Below the pieces are notes generated by a model. It saw only the letters and a list, made by a program, of their open reading frames with translations, was not told the origin of the DNA and did not search any database. A stretch of 64,000 nt of DNA from Cellulophaga sp. 20_2_10 (lineage in GTDB: Bacteria; Bacteroidota; Bacteroidia; Flavobacteriales; Flavobacteriaceae): the NCBI RefSeq assembly GCF_023476645.1, contig NZ_JAMCOJ010000005.1, positions 186,001-250,000 of the forward strand. The letters run 5' to 3'. How positions within the stretch are numbered: the stretch's first letter is position 1; each line of letters starts with the position of its first letter. The position numbers were made by a program, and so were the translations under genes. Of the stretch, positions 45,442 through 55,514 are shown in pieces.

Positions 45442-48207
45442 ATGAAAAATTTAACCTCATTTATTCTATTTCTTTTTATTGGCGGCCTATCTATGGTTGG
45501 CCAAAACCTATATCCGCCTATACATAACTATAAAATATTTGATTATAACGCAGCCAGCAATAACTGGGGGTTATCTACCAGTGAAGATGGCGAATTATTC
45601 TCTGCCAATAATGCGGGCCTTCTACATTTTAATGGCGAAGAATGGAAACTTAATACTCTGCCTAGTAAAACCACCATACGTTCTGTTGCCGCGATAAAAG
45701 ATAAAATATATACAGGTTCTTATGAAGAATTTGGTTTTTGGAAAAAAGACAGTTTAGGTCTTTTACAGTACACCTCTTTAACGCACCTAATTAAAAATCA
45801 CGAATTTACTAGTGAAGAATTTTGGCAAATTATCCCTTTTAAAAATACTATTATTTTTAGATCTTTCTCCAAGGTCTACGTTTACAAAGACAATAAAATA
45901 ACAGTTGTAAAATCAGACATTATTGTAAATAATATTACCGTACACAATAACAAAATAATTGTAGCTGGTGGCGAAGATGGTCTATTTTGGCTTAACGGAG
46001 AAACCCTAGAAATACTACCATTAAAGAATAGTTTTTCTTTTGCAGATAAAACGGTTGTAGATATGGTAACATTTAACAACGGTTTATTAATAGGTACCAA
46101 ATTAAGTGGTTGTTACTATATAAAAGATGGTGTAATTACAGAGTGGAGCAGTACCATTAATGATACACTAAAACAGCATCAACTAAATAAAATAGTAGTT
46201 CTAGATCAAAACAATATTGCCTTTGGCACTATAAAAAACGGACTCTTTTTATATAACGAATTTACAAAAACATATAAAAGTATAAATAGAGAAGTTGGCC
46301 TACAAAACAACACCATTTTAGCAATGATTGTGTTTAAAAACCAATTGTGGCTGGGTTTAGATAATGGTATAGACCACATACAACTAGACCACCCAATTAC
46401 ATATTACACAGATTTTACGGGTGTTTTAGGTACTGTTTATGACATTGCTACTTACAACAACAAAGTATACTTGGGTTCTAATACTGGATTGTATTATGTA
46501 GACAATAATGAACTACACTTTGTAAAAGGCACTCAAGGTCACGTTTGGGATATTGCGGTAGTAGATAACGAACTTTTCTGCGGGCACAATACAGGAACAT
46601 TTAAACTAAATGAAGACGGAGTAACAAAAGTATCTAACATTTCTGGAGGTTATCAAATAGAAAAAATACCAGAAAGAAACTCTTCATTCTTACAAGGTAC
46701 ATATACCGGCATCGCAAAATACTCAAAAGACGATACTAACAACTGGCTTGTTACAAAATTAAAAGGTTTTGATTTACCTGTAAAAAAGCTATGTTTTGAA
46801 GACGATAAAACACTTTGGGTGGCCCACCCATATAAAGGTTTTTACAAACTTAAATTAAACAGTACGTATGATTCTGTACTTAGCGTCAAAGAATACAATG
46901 GAGATAATGCTCCTAATAAATACAATGTAAAATTGTATAATATTAAAAATCAGATTGTGTTTTACAGCCAAGGAGATTGGTTTAAATATGATCCCATTTT
47001 AGATAAGATTGTAACGTTAAAAGAGTTTGATTCTTTTAAGAACAATGAGCTGTTATACTACAACAATGATCATTTTTGGTTTATAGATAATGAAAAAAGT
47101 AAAAAAATAACTTATACCAATTTTAAGGAAGACAATATTATTATTGAAAACCAGAGCTTAAAAAAGAGGATCATTCCTGAAGCAGAAAACATCATTAAAG
47201 TAAACGATTCTACCTATTACTTTTCGCTTGTAGATGGCTACAGCAAAATAAACTTTAACAAACTTAATTCTCAACTAAAAGACAACAATAGACTGCCAAC
47301 TCCTAAGCTTATTAGCTTTAAAGGCAAGCAAAACGCCTATGCTATAAGCACCAAAAATATTACATTACCCTATAAAGACGCCAGGAACATTACGCTAAAA
47401 ATTGCTTCTCCCGGTATAATACACCCCAAGTACTACTATAGTTTAGATGGAAAAAATGCTCAGTTTGCTGAATTGGATAAAGGGTTTATTTCTTTTCAGA
47501 ATCTTAGTTATGGCGATTATACATTAGAAGTTTTTGGCGTTGGCATAGACAATAAGAAGTCTGCTCCAAATAGCATCAACTTTACCATAAAAGCACCTTG
47601 GTATTTATCTGTGCCTGCACTATTAATTTACTGTTTGCTTGTAATTGCCGCAATAATTGTCATCAGAAAATATAATAAATACAAGCTAAATTTAAAACAC
47701 AACAAACTAAAAGAGCTTTTACAAAAAGAACAAGATGAAAAAATTGCACTACTAGAAAAAGAAAAGCTAGCTAAAGAAATAAAACTTAAACAGAAAGAAT
47801 TAGCGAATACCACCTTAAATATTGCCAAAAAGAACGAGATAATCCTAGATGTAAAAACATTGTTGGTCCAGAATAAAGACAAGTTTACCAATCAACAGCG
47901 TTATAAATCTTTTATGAAAAGATTAAACAATTCTGTAAACAACAAAGAGGATTGGAAACGCTTTGAGATGAACTTTAAAGAACTACATAGCGACTTTTTT
48001 GAAAACCTATTAAAGCAATATCCGAAGCTTACTCCTAAAGATTTAAAACTCTGCGCATACCTTAAAATGAACCTATCTACTAAGGAAATTGCACCACTAA
48101 TGGCTATTACAATTAGGGGTGTAGAGATACATCGTTACCGTTTACGTAAAAAGTTAAATATAGATAGCTCAGAAAACATATCTAACTACCTAATCACCTT
48201 TAAATAA
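45442..48207 (+). CDS. Membrane-spanning propeller/Y_Y_Y regulator with LuxR-type HTH
   Basis: The protein of about 921 residues has a signal peptide, a large periplasmic beta-propeller (about 30-650), a Y_Y_Y-like Ig domain (about 650-715), one membrane helix (about 720-743) and a cytoplasmic coiled coil. It ends in a LuxR/GerE-like helix-turn-helix (about 860-920; LSTKEIAPLMAITIRGVEIHRYRLRKKLNI). It has no kinase or receiver domain, so signal passes from the periplasm to DNA in one chain. ATG 45442 begins the signal peptide; 45433 is an alternative. It lies immediately upstream of susC on the same strand and should control the locus in response to an oligosaccharide. Confidence 0.9.
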   Translation: MKNLTSFILFLFIGGLSMVGQNLYPPIHNYKIFDYNAASNNWGLSTSEDGELFSANNAGLLHFNGEEWKLNTLPSKTTIRSVAAIKDKIYTGSYEEFGFWKKDSLGLLQYTSLTHLIKNHEFTSEEFWQIIPFKNTIIFRSFSKVYVYKDNKITVVKSDIIVNNITVHNNKIIVAGGEDGLFWLNGETLEILPLKNSFSFADKTVVDMVTFNNGLLIGTKLSGCYYIKDGVITEWSSTINDTLKQHQLNKIVVLDQNNIAFGTIKNGLFLYNEFTKTYKSINREVGLQNNTILAMIVFKNQLWLGLDNGIDHIQLDHPITYYTDFTGVLGTVYDIATYNNKVYLGSNTGLYYVDNNELHFVKGTQGHVWDIAVVDNELFCGHNTGTFKLNEDGVTKVSNISGGYQIEKIPERNSSFLQGTYTGIAKYSKDDTNNWLVTKLKGFDLPVKKLCFEDDKTLWVAHPYKGFYKLKLNSTYDSVLSVKEYNGDNAPNKYNVKLYNIKNQIVFYSQGDWFKYDPILDKIVTLKEFDSFKNNELLYYNNDHFWFIDNEKSKKITYTNFKEDNIIIENQSLKKRIIPEAENIIKVNDSTYYFSLVDGYSKINFNKLNSQLKDNNRLPTPKLISFKGKQNAYAISTKNITLPYKDARNITLKIASPGIIHPKYYYSLDGKNAQFAELDKGFISFQNLSYGDYTLEVFGVGIDNKKSAPNSINFTIKAPWYLSVPALLIYCLLVIAAIIVIRKYNKYKLNLKHNKLKELLQKEQDEKIALLEKEKLAKEIKLKQKELANTTLNIAKKNEIILDVKTLLVQNKDKFTNQQRYKSFMKRLNNSVNNKEDWKRFEMNFKELHSDFFENLLKQYPKLTPKDLKLCAYLKMNLSTKEIAPLMAITIRGVEIHRYRLRKKLNIDSSENISNYLITFK

Positions 48208-48439
48208 AGGTTTTTCTGTCATAAACAGCTTAACAATTACATAACATACGGTACATCATTACTACATCAAACTGTTAAAACGGATTAAAAAATACTGTAG
48301 CAGCACTACTGCAAACCACACTATTGGTGGTTTATAGCGCATATACTACTTTGATGTAGTTTTTATGTAGTTGCTAAAACCTCTGCAAACACACTGTTTT
48401 ATTAATTTAGTAAAAATCTAACTCAATTTTTAATGTATT
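48208..48439 (+). promoter_or_regulatory. Intergenic control region upstream of susC
   Basis: This 232-bp gap holds no ORF. ACTACATCAAA (48261-48271) recurs in inverted form as TTTGATGTAGT (48350-48360), followed by a partial direct copy ATGTAGTT. Between them lies a 7-bp hairpin AAACCAC/GTGGTTT (48313-48333). A TAATTTAG element (48403-48410) is a possible -7 box for susC. It is the probable target of the upstream regulator. Confidence 0.45.
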
Positions 48440-51400
48440 ATGAAAATACTCAATCAAATATTATTAATATGCTTTATTCTGCTAGGTACAACAGCCTACG
48501 CACAAGAGAGTATTGCCGTTAAAGGGCAAGTATTAGATAATGATGGTATGCCTTTATTAGGCGCTAGCATTGTTATTAAAGGTACAACAACAGGAACACA
48601 GACAGATTTTGATGGTAACTACCAACTAAACTCCGTTCCTACTAACGCAACTTTAGTCGTTAGTTATATTGGTTTTATTACTTCAGAAATTGCTGTAAAT
48701 AATAAGACCTCTATAAATGTAACATTACAAGAAGATGCCGAGTCTTTAGATGAGGTTGTTGTAATTGGTTACGGAGAAATGAAATCTAAAGATTTAACCT
48801 CAGCTATTACAACTATTAAAGCAGATGAATTAGCAGCAGTACCAACAGGATCTGCTATGCAAGCAATGCAAGGTAAAGTTGCAGGTATGCAAGTTGTAAG
48901 TAGTGGTTCTCCCGGACAAGGACCTACTATTAGAGTAAGAGGTATAGGATCTTACAACACAGGTGCCTCTGCTCCTTTATATGTTGTGGATGGTATGTTT
49001 TTTGACAATATAGATTTCCTAAACACATCAGACATAACATCCATTTCTGTTTTAAAAGATGCTTCTGCGTCTGCTATTTATGGCGTTAGAGCTGCTAACG
49101 GTGTTGTTTTAATAGAAACTAAATCTGGTGCTTTTAACAAAAAAGCAGAAATTACATATGATGGCTACACAGGTTTTCAAATAGCACAAAACGTATTAAA
49201 AGTTGCTAACGCAGAACAGTTTACTACATTGGCCTTGGAATCTGGCTCTGCACCAGATGCAGAGTTTATTTTAAATGCTATGCAACGTTATGGCCGTAGT
49301 AGAGTAAACCCAAATGTGCCAAATGTAAATACAGATTGGTACGATGAGATTATTAGACCAGCTATAATTCAGAACCACAGTATAGGTATTACTGGTGGTA
49401 GTGATGATGTTAGCTACTCTGTTGGTGCTAATTATTTTGGTCAACAAGGTATTCTTAAAATGAAAAACGAATACGAGCGTTTTAACCTAAGAAGTAAAAT
49501 AGAATTCAAGGCTAACGACAGATTAAGAGTAGGTGCAAATACTGTAATTAGTAACGCTACAAGATATGATGGCGAAAACTCTGCTTGGCGTTCTGCTTAT
49601 TTTGCAGTTCCTATTTTACCTGTTTATGATGCAAACCTTGCGAACAACCCAAACGTTTTCCCTACAAACTACGCTAATGCACAGGACCTAGGCTACAGAG
49701 GTGGTCAAAACCCTTTTCCCCTTTTAGATTTTAATGAAAACAGAACAAAAATTAGAAATGTACTTGCTAATTTTTATGCCGAATTAGACGTAATACCTAC
49801 TAAACTTAAGTTTAAAACTGCATACAACCATAATTACCAAACATTTGAAACTAGAAATCTGGGACTTCCATATTTTATAGGCAATGGTTTTCAGAGGCAA
49901 GATGCTTCTTTATCTAAAAGTAACACAACAATATCTAACCAAATTTGGGATAACACATTAACCTATAAAGAATCTTTTGGCAACCACAACTTAACTGTTT
50001 TAGCTGGTACCTCTTTTAGAGACGAATCTTTTCAATCTTTAAGAGCAACAGGCTTAAATTTTCCTTTAACAGGTGAAGAAGCATATTACCTGGATCAGGC
50101 ACAAACTATTGTAGAAAATAGTGTTGGTGATGGTGGTGCAAGAGAATACGGATTCTCTTATTTTAGTAGAGTTTCCTATAACTATGATGATAAATACCTT
50201 CTTTATGGAACCTTTAGAGCAGACGGAACTAATAAATACCAAGAAAAATGGGGTTACTTCCCTACTATTGGTGCTGGTTGGGTACTGTCTGAAGAATCTT
50301 TTATGCAAAATAACGGTATTTTCGATTTTCTTAAACTACGTGCAAGTTGGGGTAAATTAGGGAACGATAATGTTGCCGGCAGTAATGGCTCTATTACTTC
50401 TACTGTCGTTACTACTGCTTTAGGAGACACTATGTTTAGTGGTTTAAACACAGGAAGTGATTTTACTTCTTTAAAATGGGAAGTAACAGAAGAAACTAAT
50501 GTTGGTATTAATGCTAACTTCTTAAATAATAACTTATCTCTAGAAGCAGATTATTACGTTAGAGATACTAAAGATGCTGTTATACCAGTACAAAGACCTT
50601 TAATTCCAGGTACAACTAGACAAAACGTTGGAGAGATAAGAAACTCTGGTTTTGAAATGTCATTAAACTGGAATAAAAAAGTATCTGATGATTTTAGTTA
50701 TTCTATTGGCGGTAATTTTTCTACCCTAAAAAATGAAGTTTTAGATCTTAACGGACAATCATATATAGATGCTGGATCAGCAGAATTTCGTCAACGTTCT
50801 ATAGTGGGCGAACCTCTTTTTGCTTTTTATGGACGTGAAATTGCTGGTGTTTACCAGAATGAAGCAGAGATATTAGCAGATCCTGTAGCTGTAGCAAACA
50901 ACTTAGTTCCTGGCGATTTTAAATATAAAGAAAACGGTGGTGACCCAACTACTATTGATGATGATGACCGCGTAGTTTTAGGATCTTACCTACCAACATA
51001 CTCTTATGGTTTTAACTTTGGCTTTAACTATAAAAACTTTGACTTTACAGCCACAGCTTCTGGACAAGGTGGTAACAAAATACTTAACCGTAAAAGATTA
51101 GAAGTAATTTTTACTAGTGATACGAACTGGGATAGAGATTTTGCTGTAAACCGTTGGCACGGAGAAGGAACAACAAACTCGTACCCATCCTCTGCTGCTA
51201 CACGCAAAGGTTGGAACCAGAAACTGAACGATTACTACGTAGAAGACGGAGATTATTTTAGAATTCAGAATATAACTCTTGGGTATACCATTAATAAAGA
51301 TGGTAAAATGAAAGATTTTCCTAAAACACGTATTTACTTAACAGCAGAAAAACCTTTAACCATATTTGGTTACAACGGGTTTAGCCCTGAGGTTGCTGAC

Positions 51401-51466
51401 GGTGTAGATAACCAAACATACCCAATCCCAGCTGTATTTACAATGGGAGTTAACATTAAAATATAA
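48440..51466 (+). CDS. SusC/RagA TonB-dependent outer-membrane transporter
   Basis: The 1008-residue protein has a signal peptide, an N-terminal carboxypeptidase-D regulatory-like domain (about 25-100), the SusC signature SLDEVVVIGYGEMKSKD, a plug (LKDASASAIYGVRAANGV) and a TonB-dependent barrel. It imports oligosaccharides across the outer membrane with the SusD lid encoded five bases downstream. This is the first gene of the polysaccharide locus operon. Confidence 0.97.
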   Translation: MKILNQILLICFILLGTTAYAQESIAVKGQVLDNDGMPLLGASIVIKGTTTGTQTDFDGNYQLNSVPTNATLVVSYIGFITSEIAVNNKTSINVTLQEDAESLDEVVVIGYGEMKSKDLTSAITTIKADELAAVPTGSAMQAMQGKVAGMQVVSSGSPGQGPTIRVRGIGSYNTGASAPLYVVDGMFFDNIDFLNTSDITSISVLKDASASAIYGVRAANGVVLIETKSGAFNKKAEITYDGYTGFQIAQNVLKVANAEQFTTLALESGSAPDAEFILNAMQRYGRSRVNPNVPNVNTDWYDEIIRPAIIQNHSIGITGGSDDVSYSVGANYFGQQGILKMKNEYERFNLRSKIEFKANDRLRVGANTVISNATRYDGENSAWRSAYFAVPILPVYDANLANNPNVFPTNYANAQDLGYRGGQNPFPLLDFNENRTKIRNVLANFYAELDVIPTKLKFKTAYNHNYQTFETRNLGLPYFIGNGFQRQDASLSKSNTTISNQIWDNTLTYKESFGNHNLTVLAGTSFRDESFQSLRATGLNFPLTGEEAYYLDQAQTIVENSVGDGGAREYGFSYFSRVSYNYDDKYLLYGTFRADGTNKYQEKWGYFPTIGAGWVLSEESFMQNNGIFDFLKLRASWGKLGNDNVAGSNGSITSTVVTTALGDTMFSGLNTGSDFTSLKWEVTEETNVGINANFLNNNLSLEADYYVRDTKDAVIPVQRPLIPGTTRQNVGEIRNSGFEMSLNWNKKVSDDFSYSIGGNFSTLKNEVLDLNGQSYIDAGSAEFRQRSIVGEPLFAFYGREIAGVYQNEAEILADPVAVANNLVPGDFKYKENGGDPTTIDDDDRVVLGSYLPTYSYGFNFGFNYKNFDFTATASGQGGNKILNRKRLEVIFTSDTNWDRDFAVNRWHGEGTTNSYPSSAATRKGWNQKLNDYYVEDGDYFRIQNITLGYTINKDGKMKDFPKTRIYLTAEKPLTIFGYNGFSPEVADGVDNQTYPIPAVFTMGVNIKI

Positions 51467-51471
51467 GACTT

Positions 51472-53022
51472 ATGAAACTGTATAAAAAACACATTTCACC
51501 TTTATTTTTACTAGCCGTAGTTGCCTTAGTATTTGTTGGGTGTTCAGACAAGTTAGACGAGCCACAGGAAAATAATAATTTTGCTGGTGGTACAGATTTT
51601 ACAAAAACCCAGGATATGATTTTATCTGTCATTGGTGTTTACGATGCTTTTCAGTCTCGTGGATGGGAGCAGCCTTTACTAATCTCTGTTCGTGGAGACG
51701 ATGTTAATGCTGGTGGTTTAGGAGATCAACAAGATTTCTCAGAAACAGATCTTTTTAATTACAACAAAGATTATTGGATGTACAATTCGCTTTGGGAAAA
51801 CGTATATGTAGATGTTATTACGGCACATACAGCTATGGAACAAATAGCGCGTTACCAAGAGTTTGCAGATGCAGATGGTGTAGATAAGGCAAATCAATAC
51901 ACTGCAGAATCTAAAGTACTTAGAGCAATGATGCTTTTTCAAATATCTCAGGTTTGGGGAGACGTTTTTATCCCAGAATCGTCTGATACTGGTGCTCTTT
52001 TAAGTGTAACAGAATTACCTACTAAGGATCAGGTTATGCAGCATTTATCTGATCAAATGGACGAAGCTATTCCGTTTTTACCAGATATGAGACCTAACGA
52101 ACGCACAGATATACCTGGTGGTGTAACTAAGTATACTGCTCTTGCTATAAAAGCATTGGCAAATCAAGAACTTAAAAACTACCCAGCTGTTGCTTCTGCT
52201 ACAGGACAAATTATAAACTCTGGTAAGTTTAGTTTATTCTCAGATTATTACGAGCTTTTTAAAACGCCTGGTAAGTTAAGTGACGAGAGTATTTTAGATT
52301 TACAATATTCAGATTTCGGACAAGGAGAAGGTGATCGTGAAGGTCATTTATTACAACCTTACGGACCACAAAACTGGACACCTGCTGTTACTGGTGCGGG
52401 TTCTGGATGGGGATTTTATGAGCCTAGCATCAAGTTTATTAAATTTATGTTAGATCGTGGAGAAGCTGTTCGTTTAGAAACCAGCGTATTATTTACAGAC
52501 CGCGGTATTGCCGAGCTTCAAACAGACCCAGCTTATGCTAGTTTACCAAGTTTTGTAAACAACACTACAAGAGATGGTGATATAATCGAGGACTATGCTA
52601 GAGCACTTTTCTCTAGTGGTAAACACTATTTACCATCAAACCAACTAATAGAAGGCAGAACAGAATACGGTAGTAACAAAAACTACAGTGTTATACGTTA
52701 TGCAGAAATTTTATTAATGTACGCAGAAGCCGTAACACAAGGAGCACCTGCAACTTCTATTAGTGCAGATAATGCGGTAAACATTGTGAGACAAAGAGCT
52801 GGTATGCCATCACTTACTGGCGTAACATTAGATAATGTCTTAGATGAAAAATTTGCAGAACTAGGAATGGAATGGGGTAAACGCTATTATGATATGGTTA
52901 GACTAGGTAGATTTAATGAGCTAAGCTACGACGGAAGGACTTTTTCTGAAGACAAAATTTACCTTCCTTATCCACAACCACAAGTAGATCAATTTCCAAT
53001 ATTAGGAAACCCATCAAACTAA
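51472..53022 (+). CDS. SusD/RagB surface glycan-binding lipoprotein
   Basis: The 516-residue protein has a lipobox FVGC (C24) and the SusD fold: N-terminal helical TPR-like units and the C-terminal NYSVIRYAEILLMYAEA and RYYDMVRLGRF motifs. It binds the glycan and caps the partner SusC. It is the second gene of the operon. Confidence 0.96.
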   Translation: MKLYKKHISPLFLLAVVALVFVGCSDKLDEPQENNNFAGGTDFTKTQDMILSVIGVYDAFQSRGWEQPLLISVRGDDVNAGGLGDQQDFSETDLFNYNKDYWMYNSLWENVYVDVITAHTAMEQIARYQEFADADGVDKANQYTAESKVLRAMMLFQISQVWGDVFIPESSDTGALLSVTELPTKDQVMQHLSDQMDEAIPFLPDMRPNERTDIPGGVTKYTALAIKALANQELKNYPAVASATGQIINSGKFSLFSDYYELFKTPGKLSDESILDLQYSDFGQGEGDREGHLLQPYGPQNWTPAVTGAGSGWGFYEPSIKFIKFMLDRGEAVRLETSVLFTDRGIAELQTDPAYASLPSFVNNTTRDGDIIEDYARALFSSGKHYLPSNQLIEGRTEYGSNKNYSVIRYAEILLMYAEAVTQGAPATSISADNAVNIVRQRAGMPSLTGVTLDNVLDEKFAELGMEWGKRYYDMVRLGRFNELSYDGRTFSEDKIYLPYPQPQVDQFPILGNPSN

Positions 53023-53034
53023 AAACAAAAAGCA

Positions 53035-54138
53035 ATGAAAAATTTAAAATACATCGTAATCTGTATGGTTACTGCATTATTTTTCTATTCTTGTGATCAA
53101 GGTATAGATAATATTACACAAGTAGTTGCAGGCGCAGATGAAACTGCTCCGGTAGTTAAAATAAATTACCCTACAGAGGGCACAAGAATAAGAGTGGTTG
53201 AAGATGTAACATCTATAACTATAGATTTTGAAGTTACAGATGATATAGAGGTTGCTTCTATTGATGTTGCTGTAGACAATACTACAATTCAGTCTTTCTC
53301 TAGTTTTAAAGATTATAGAAGGGTTTTAATAGATGATCTTGTTTTTGATAATTTAGTTGATGGTACACATAAGCTAACTATTACGGCTCTAGATTTAGAA
53401 GGTAAAACTACAGAGGTATCAACAAATTTTGAAAAAGAACCTCCATATAAGCCATTATACGACGGTGAGACTTTTTATATGCCTTTTGATGGTGATTACT
53501 TAGAGCTTATTACGTTAACTGAAGCAACAAAAGTAGGTACACCTAATTTTGCTGGTGAAAGTGTTATAGGCACCAATGCATATGCGGGTTCCACAGATAC
53601 TTACCTAAACTATTCTACAGAAAATTTAATAGGTGGCACAGGGTTTACCGCTACATTTTGGTATAAACTAAATGCAACGCCAGACAGGGCGGGGATATTA
53701 GTAATGGGACCACCTGACACAGAAAATGCAGGATTCCCAGATGTTCAAAACCTAAGAACAAGTGGTTTTAGATTCTTTAGAGAAGGAAGCCCAGATAGGC
53801 AAGAATTTAAATTGATCGTAGGTAATGGTTCTGCAGATATTTGGTTTGGCGGTGGAGATAATACAGCTATAGCAGCATCAAGTGGTGAATGGGTGCAAAT
53901 TGCTTTTACGATTTCAGATACTAGATGTGTTATTTATTTTGATGGAGAATTAGTTGCTGAAGGTGATTTTTCTGGAATAGATTGGACAGGTTGTGATATT
54001 CTATCAATTGCTTCAGGCGCACCAAGGTTTACTGAATGGGGACATCTATCGGATCAAAGTTTTATAGACGAATTACGCCTATACAACAAAGCACTTACAC
54101 AAGAAGAAATACAGTCTATTAGAGACGCAGATTTATAA
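53035..54138 (+). CDS. Surface lipoprotein with Ig-like and LamG/concanavalin-like domains
   Basis: The 367-residue protein has a lipobox FYSC (C20), an Ig-like/cadherin-type domain (about 40-130; VVKINYPTEGTRIRVVEDV) and a concanavalin-like LamG domain (about 150-365; AGILVMGPPD, ELRLYNKALTQEEIQSIRD). LamG domains in this position after SusD usually bind the target glycan at the cell surface. No catalytic residues are evident. Third gene of the operon. Confidence 0.9.
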   Translation: MKNLKYIVICMVTALFFYSCDQGIDNITQVVAGADETAPVVKINYPTEGTRIRVVEDVTSITIDFEVTDDIEVASIDVAVDNTTIQSFSSFKDYRRVLIDDLVFDNLVDGTHKLTITALDLEGKTTEVSTNFEKEPPYKPLYDGETFYMPFDGDYLELITLTEATKVGTPNFAGESVIGTNAYAGSTDTYLNYSTENLIGGTGFTATFWYKLNATPDRAGILVMGPPDTENAGFPDVQNLRTSGFRFFREGSPDRQEFKLIVGNGSADIWFGGGDNTAIAASSGEWVQIAFTISDTRCVIYFDGELVAEGDFSGIDWTGCDILSIASGAPRFTEWGHLSDQSFIDELRLYNKALTQEEIQSIRDADL

Positions 54139-54176
54139 AATACAGACATTTTTTAGTTTTTTAGTTATTCATATTT

Positions 54177-55514
54177 ATGAGATTATTTTTAGTAGTTGCG
54201 GTTGCTGCATCCCTATTAACGGGATGCAAAGACCATCCAAAAAAAATACAAAAACAAGTTTGGACAGATGAAGCCCTAATGGACACTGTACAAAAACAAA
54301 CTTTTAGTTATTTCTGGGAAGGCGCAGAGCCAACTTCAGGTTTGGCTAGAGAACGCATACATTTAGATAGCATTTACCCGTCACACGATAAAGATATTAT
54401 AACAATTGGCGGTTCTGGTTTTGGACTAATGACAATATTAGTTGGTGCAGAACGTGGTTATATTACCAAAGAAGAAGCGCTTATTCGATTTGAAAAATCA
54501 GTTTCTTTTTTAGAGAAAGCAGACCGTTTTCACGGTGCTTGGCCACATTGGTTATTGCCTTCTGGAAAAGTTGCTCCTTTTAGCACGTATGATGATGGTG
54601 GAGATTTGGTAGAAACTGCCTTTTTAATTCAGGGTTTACTAACTGTAAAAGAATACTACGCAAATGGTAATGAAAGAGAGCAAAAACTAGCTGCACAAAT
54701 TCAGAAACTTTGGGAAGAAGTAGAATGGGATTGGTATACAAAAGGCGAAAATACCTTGTACTGGCATTGGTCTCCTAATGTAGAATGGAAAATGAATTTC
54801 CCCGTTGGTGGTTATAATGAAGCTTTAGTAATGTATGTGCTAGCTGCTGCATCACCAACACACCCAATAACAAAAAAGGTATATGATGAAGGTTGGGCTT
54901 TAAAAGGAGAAATTGCAAAAGACACAACTTTTTACGGTCTAGAAACGGTACTTAATCATTACGAGCATGATGCATCACCTGTTGGCCCTTTATTTTGGGC
55001 ACATTACTCATACTTAGGCTTAAACCCAAAAGGATTAACAGATGCCTATGCAGACTATTGGAAACTAAATGTAAATCACGCTAAAATACAATACAACTAT
55101 GCTGTAGACAATCCTAAGAAATACAAAGGATACGGCAAAAAAATGTGGGGATTAACATCTAGTTATTCTATAAACGGTTACGATGGTCATAGACCAGATA
55201 ACGACTTAAGTGTAATATCACCTACAGCTGCGTTATCTTCTATGCCATACACACCTAAAGAAAGCTTACAATTCTTGCGCTATATGTACACAGAGCAAGA
55301 TTCTCTTATTGGCAAATATGGTCCTTACGATGCTTTTAGTTTAGAAAAAAACTGGTCTTTACCGCGTTATTTAGCTATAGATCAAGGTCCAATTCCTGTA
55401 ATGATAGAAAACTACAGAACAGGTTTATTATGGAATTTATTTATGAAAAATAAAGACTTACATAAAGGATTAGAAAAATTAGGTTTCTCTACAACACACA
55501 AAAATGACAATTAA
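54177..55514 (+). CDS. PF10091/GH144-like lipoprotein glycosidase, first copy
   Basis: The 445-residue protein has a lipobox LTGC (C17) and an (alpha/alpha)6-type domain of the glycoamylase-like family PF10091. Typical motifs are FLEKADRFHGAWPHW, LFWAHYSYLGLNPKGL and LAIDQGPIPVMIENYRTGLLW. Characterised family members (GH144) are endo-beta-1,2-glucanases, so beta-1,2-glucan is the first substrate to consider. It shares most motifs with the next gene, with an 11-base overlap. Confidence 0.9.
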   Translation: MRLFLVVAVAASLLTGCKDHPKKIQKQVWTDEALMDTVQKQTFSYFWEGAEPTSGLARERIHLDSIYPSHDKDIITIGGSGFGLMTILVGAERGYITKEEALIRFEKSVSFLEKADRFHGAWPHWLLPSGKVAPFSTYDDGGDLVETAFLIQGLLTVKEYYANGNEREQKLAAQIQKLWEEVEWDWYTKGENTLYWHWSPNVEWKMNFPVGGYNEALVMYVLAAASPTHPITKKVYDEGWALKGEIAKDTTFYGLETVLNHYEHDASPVGPLFWAHYSYLGLNPKGLTDAYADYWKLNVNHAKIQYNYAVDNPKKYKGYGKKMWGLTSSYSINGYDGHRPDNDLSVISPTAALSSMPYTPKESLQFLRYMYTEQDSLIGKYGPYDAFSLEKNWSLPRYLAIDQGPIPVMIENYRTGLLWNLFMKNKDLHKGLEKLGFSTTHKNDN

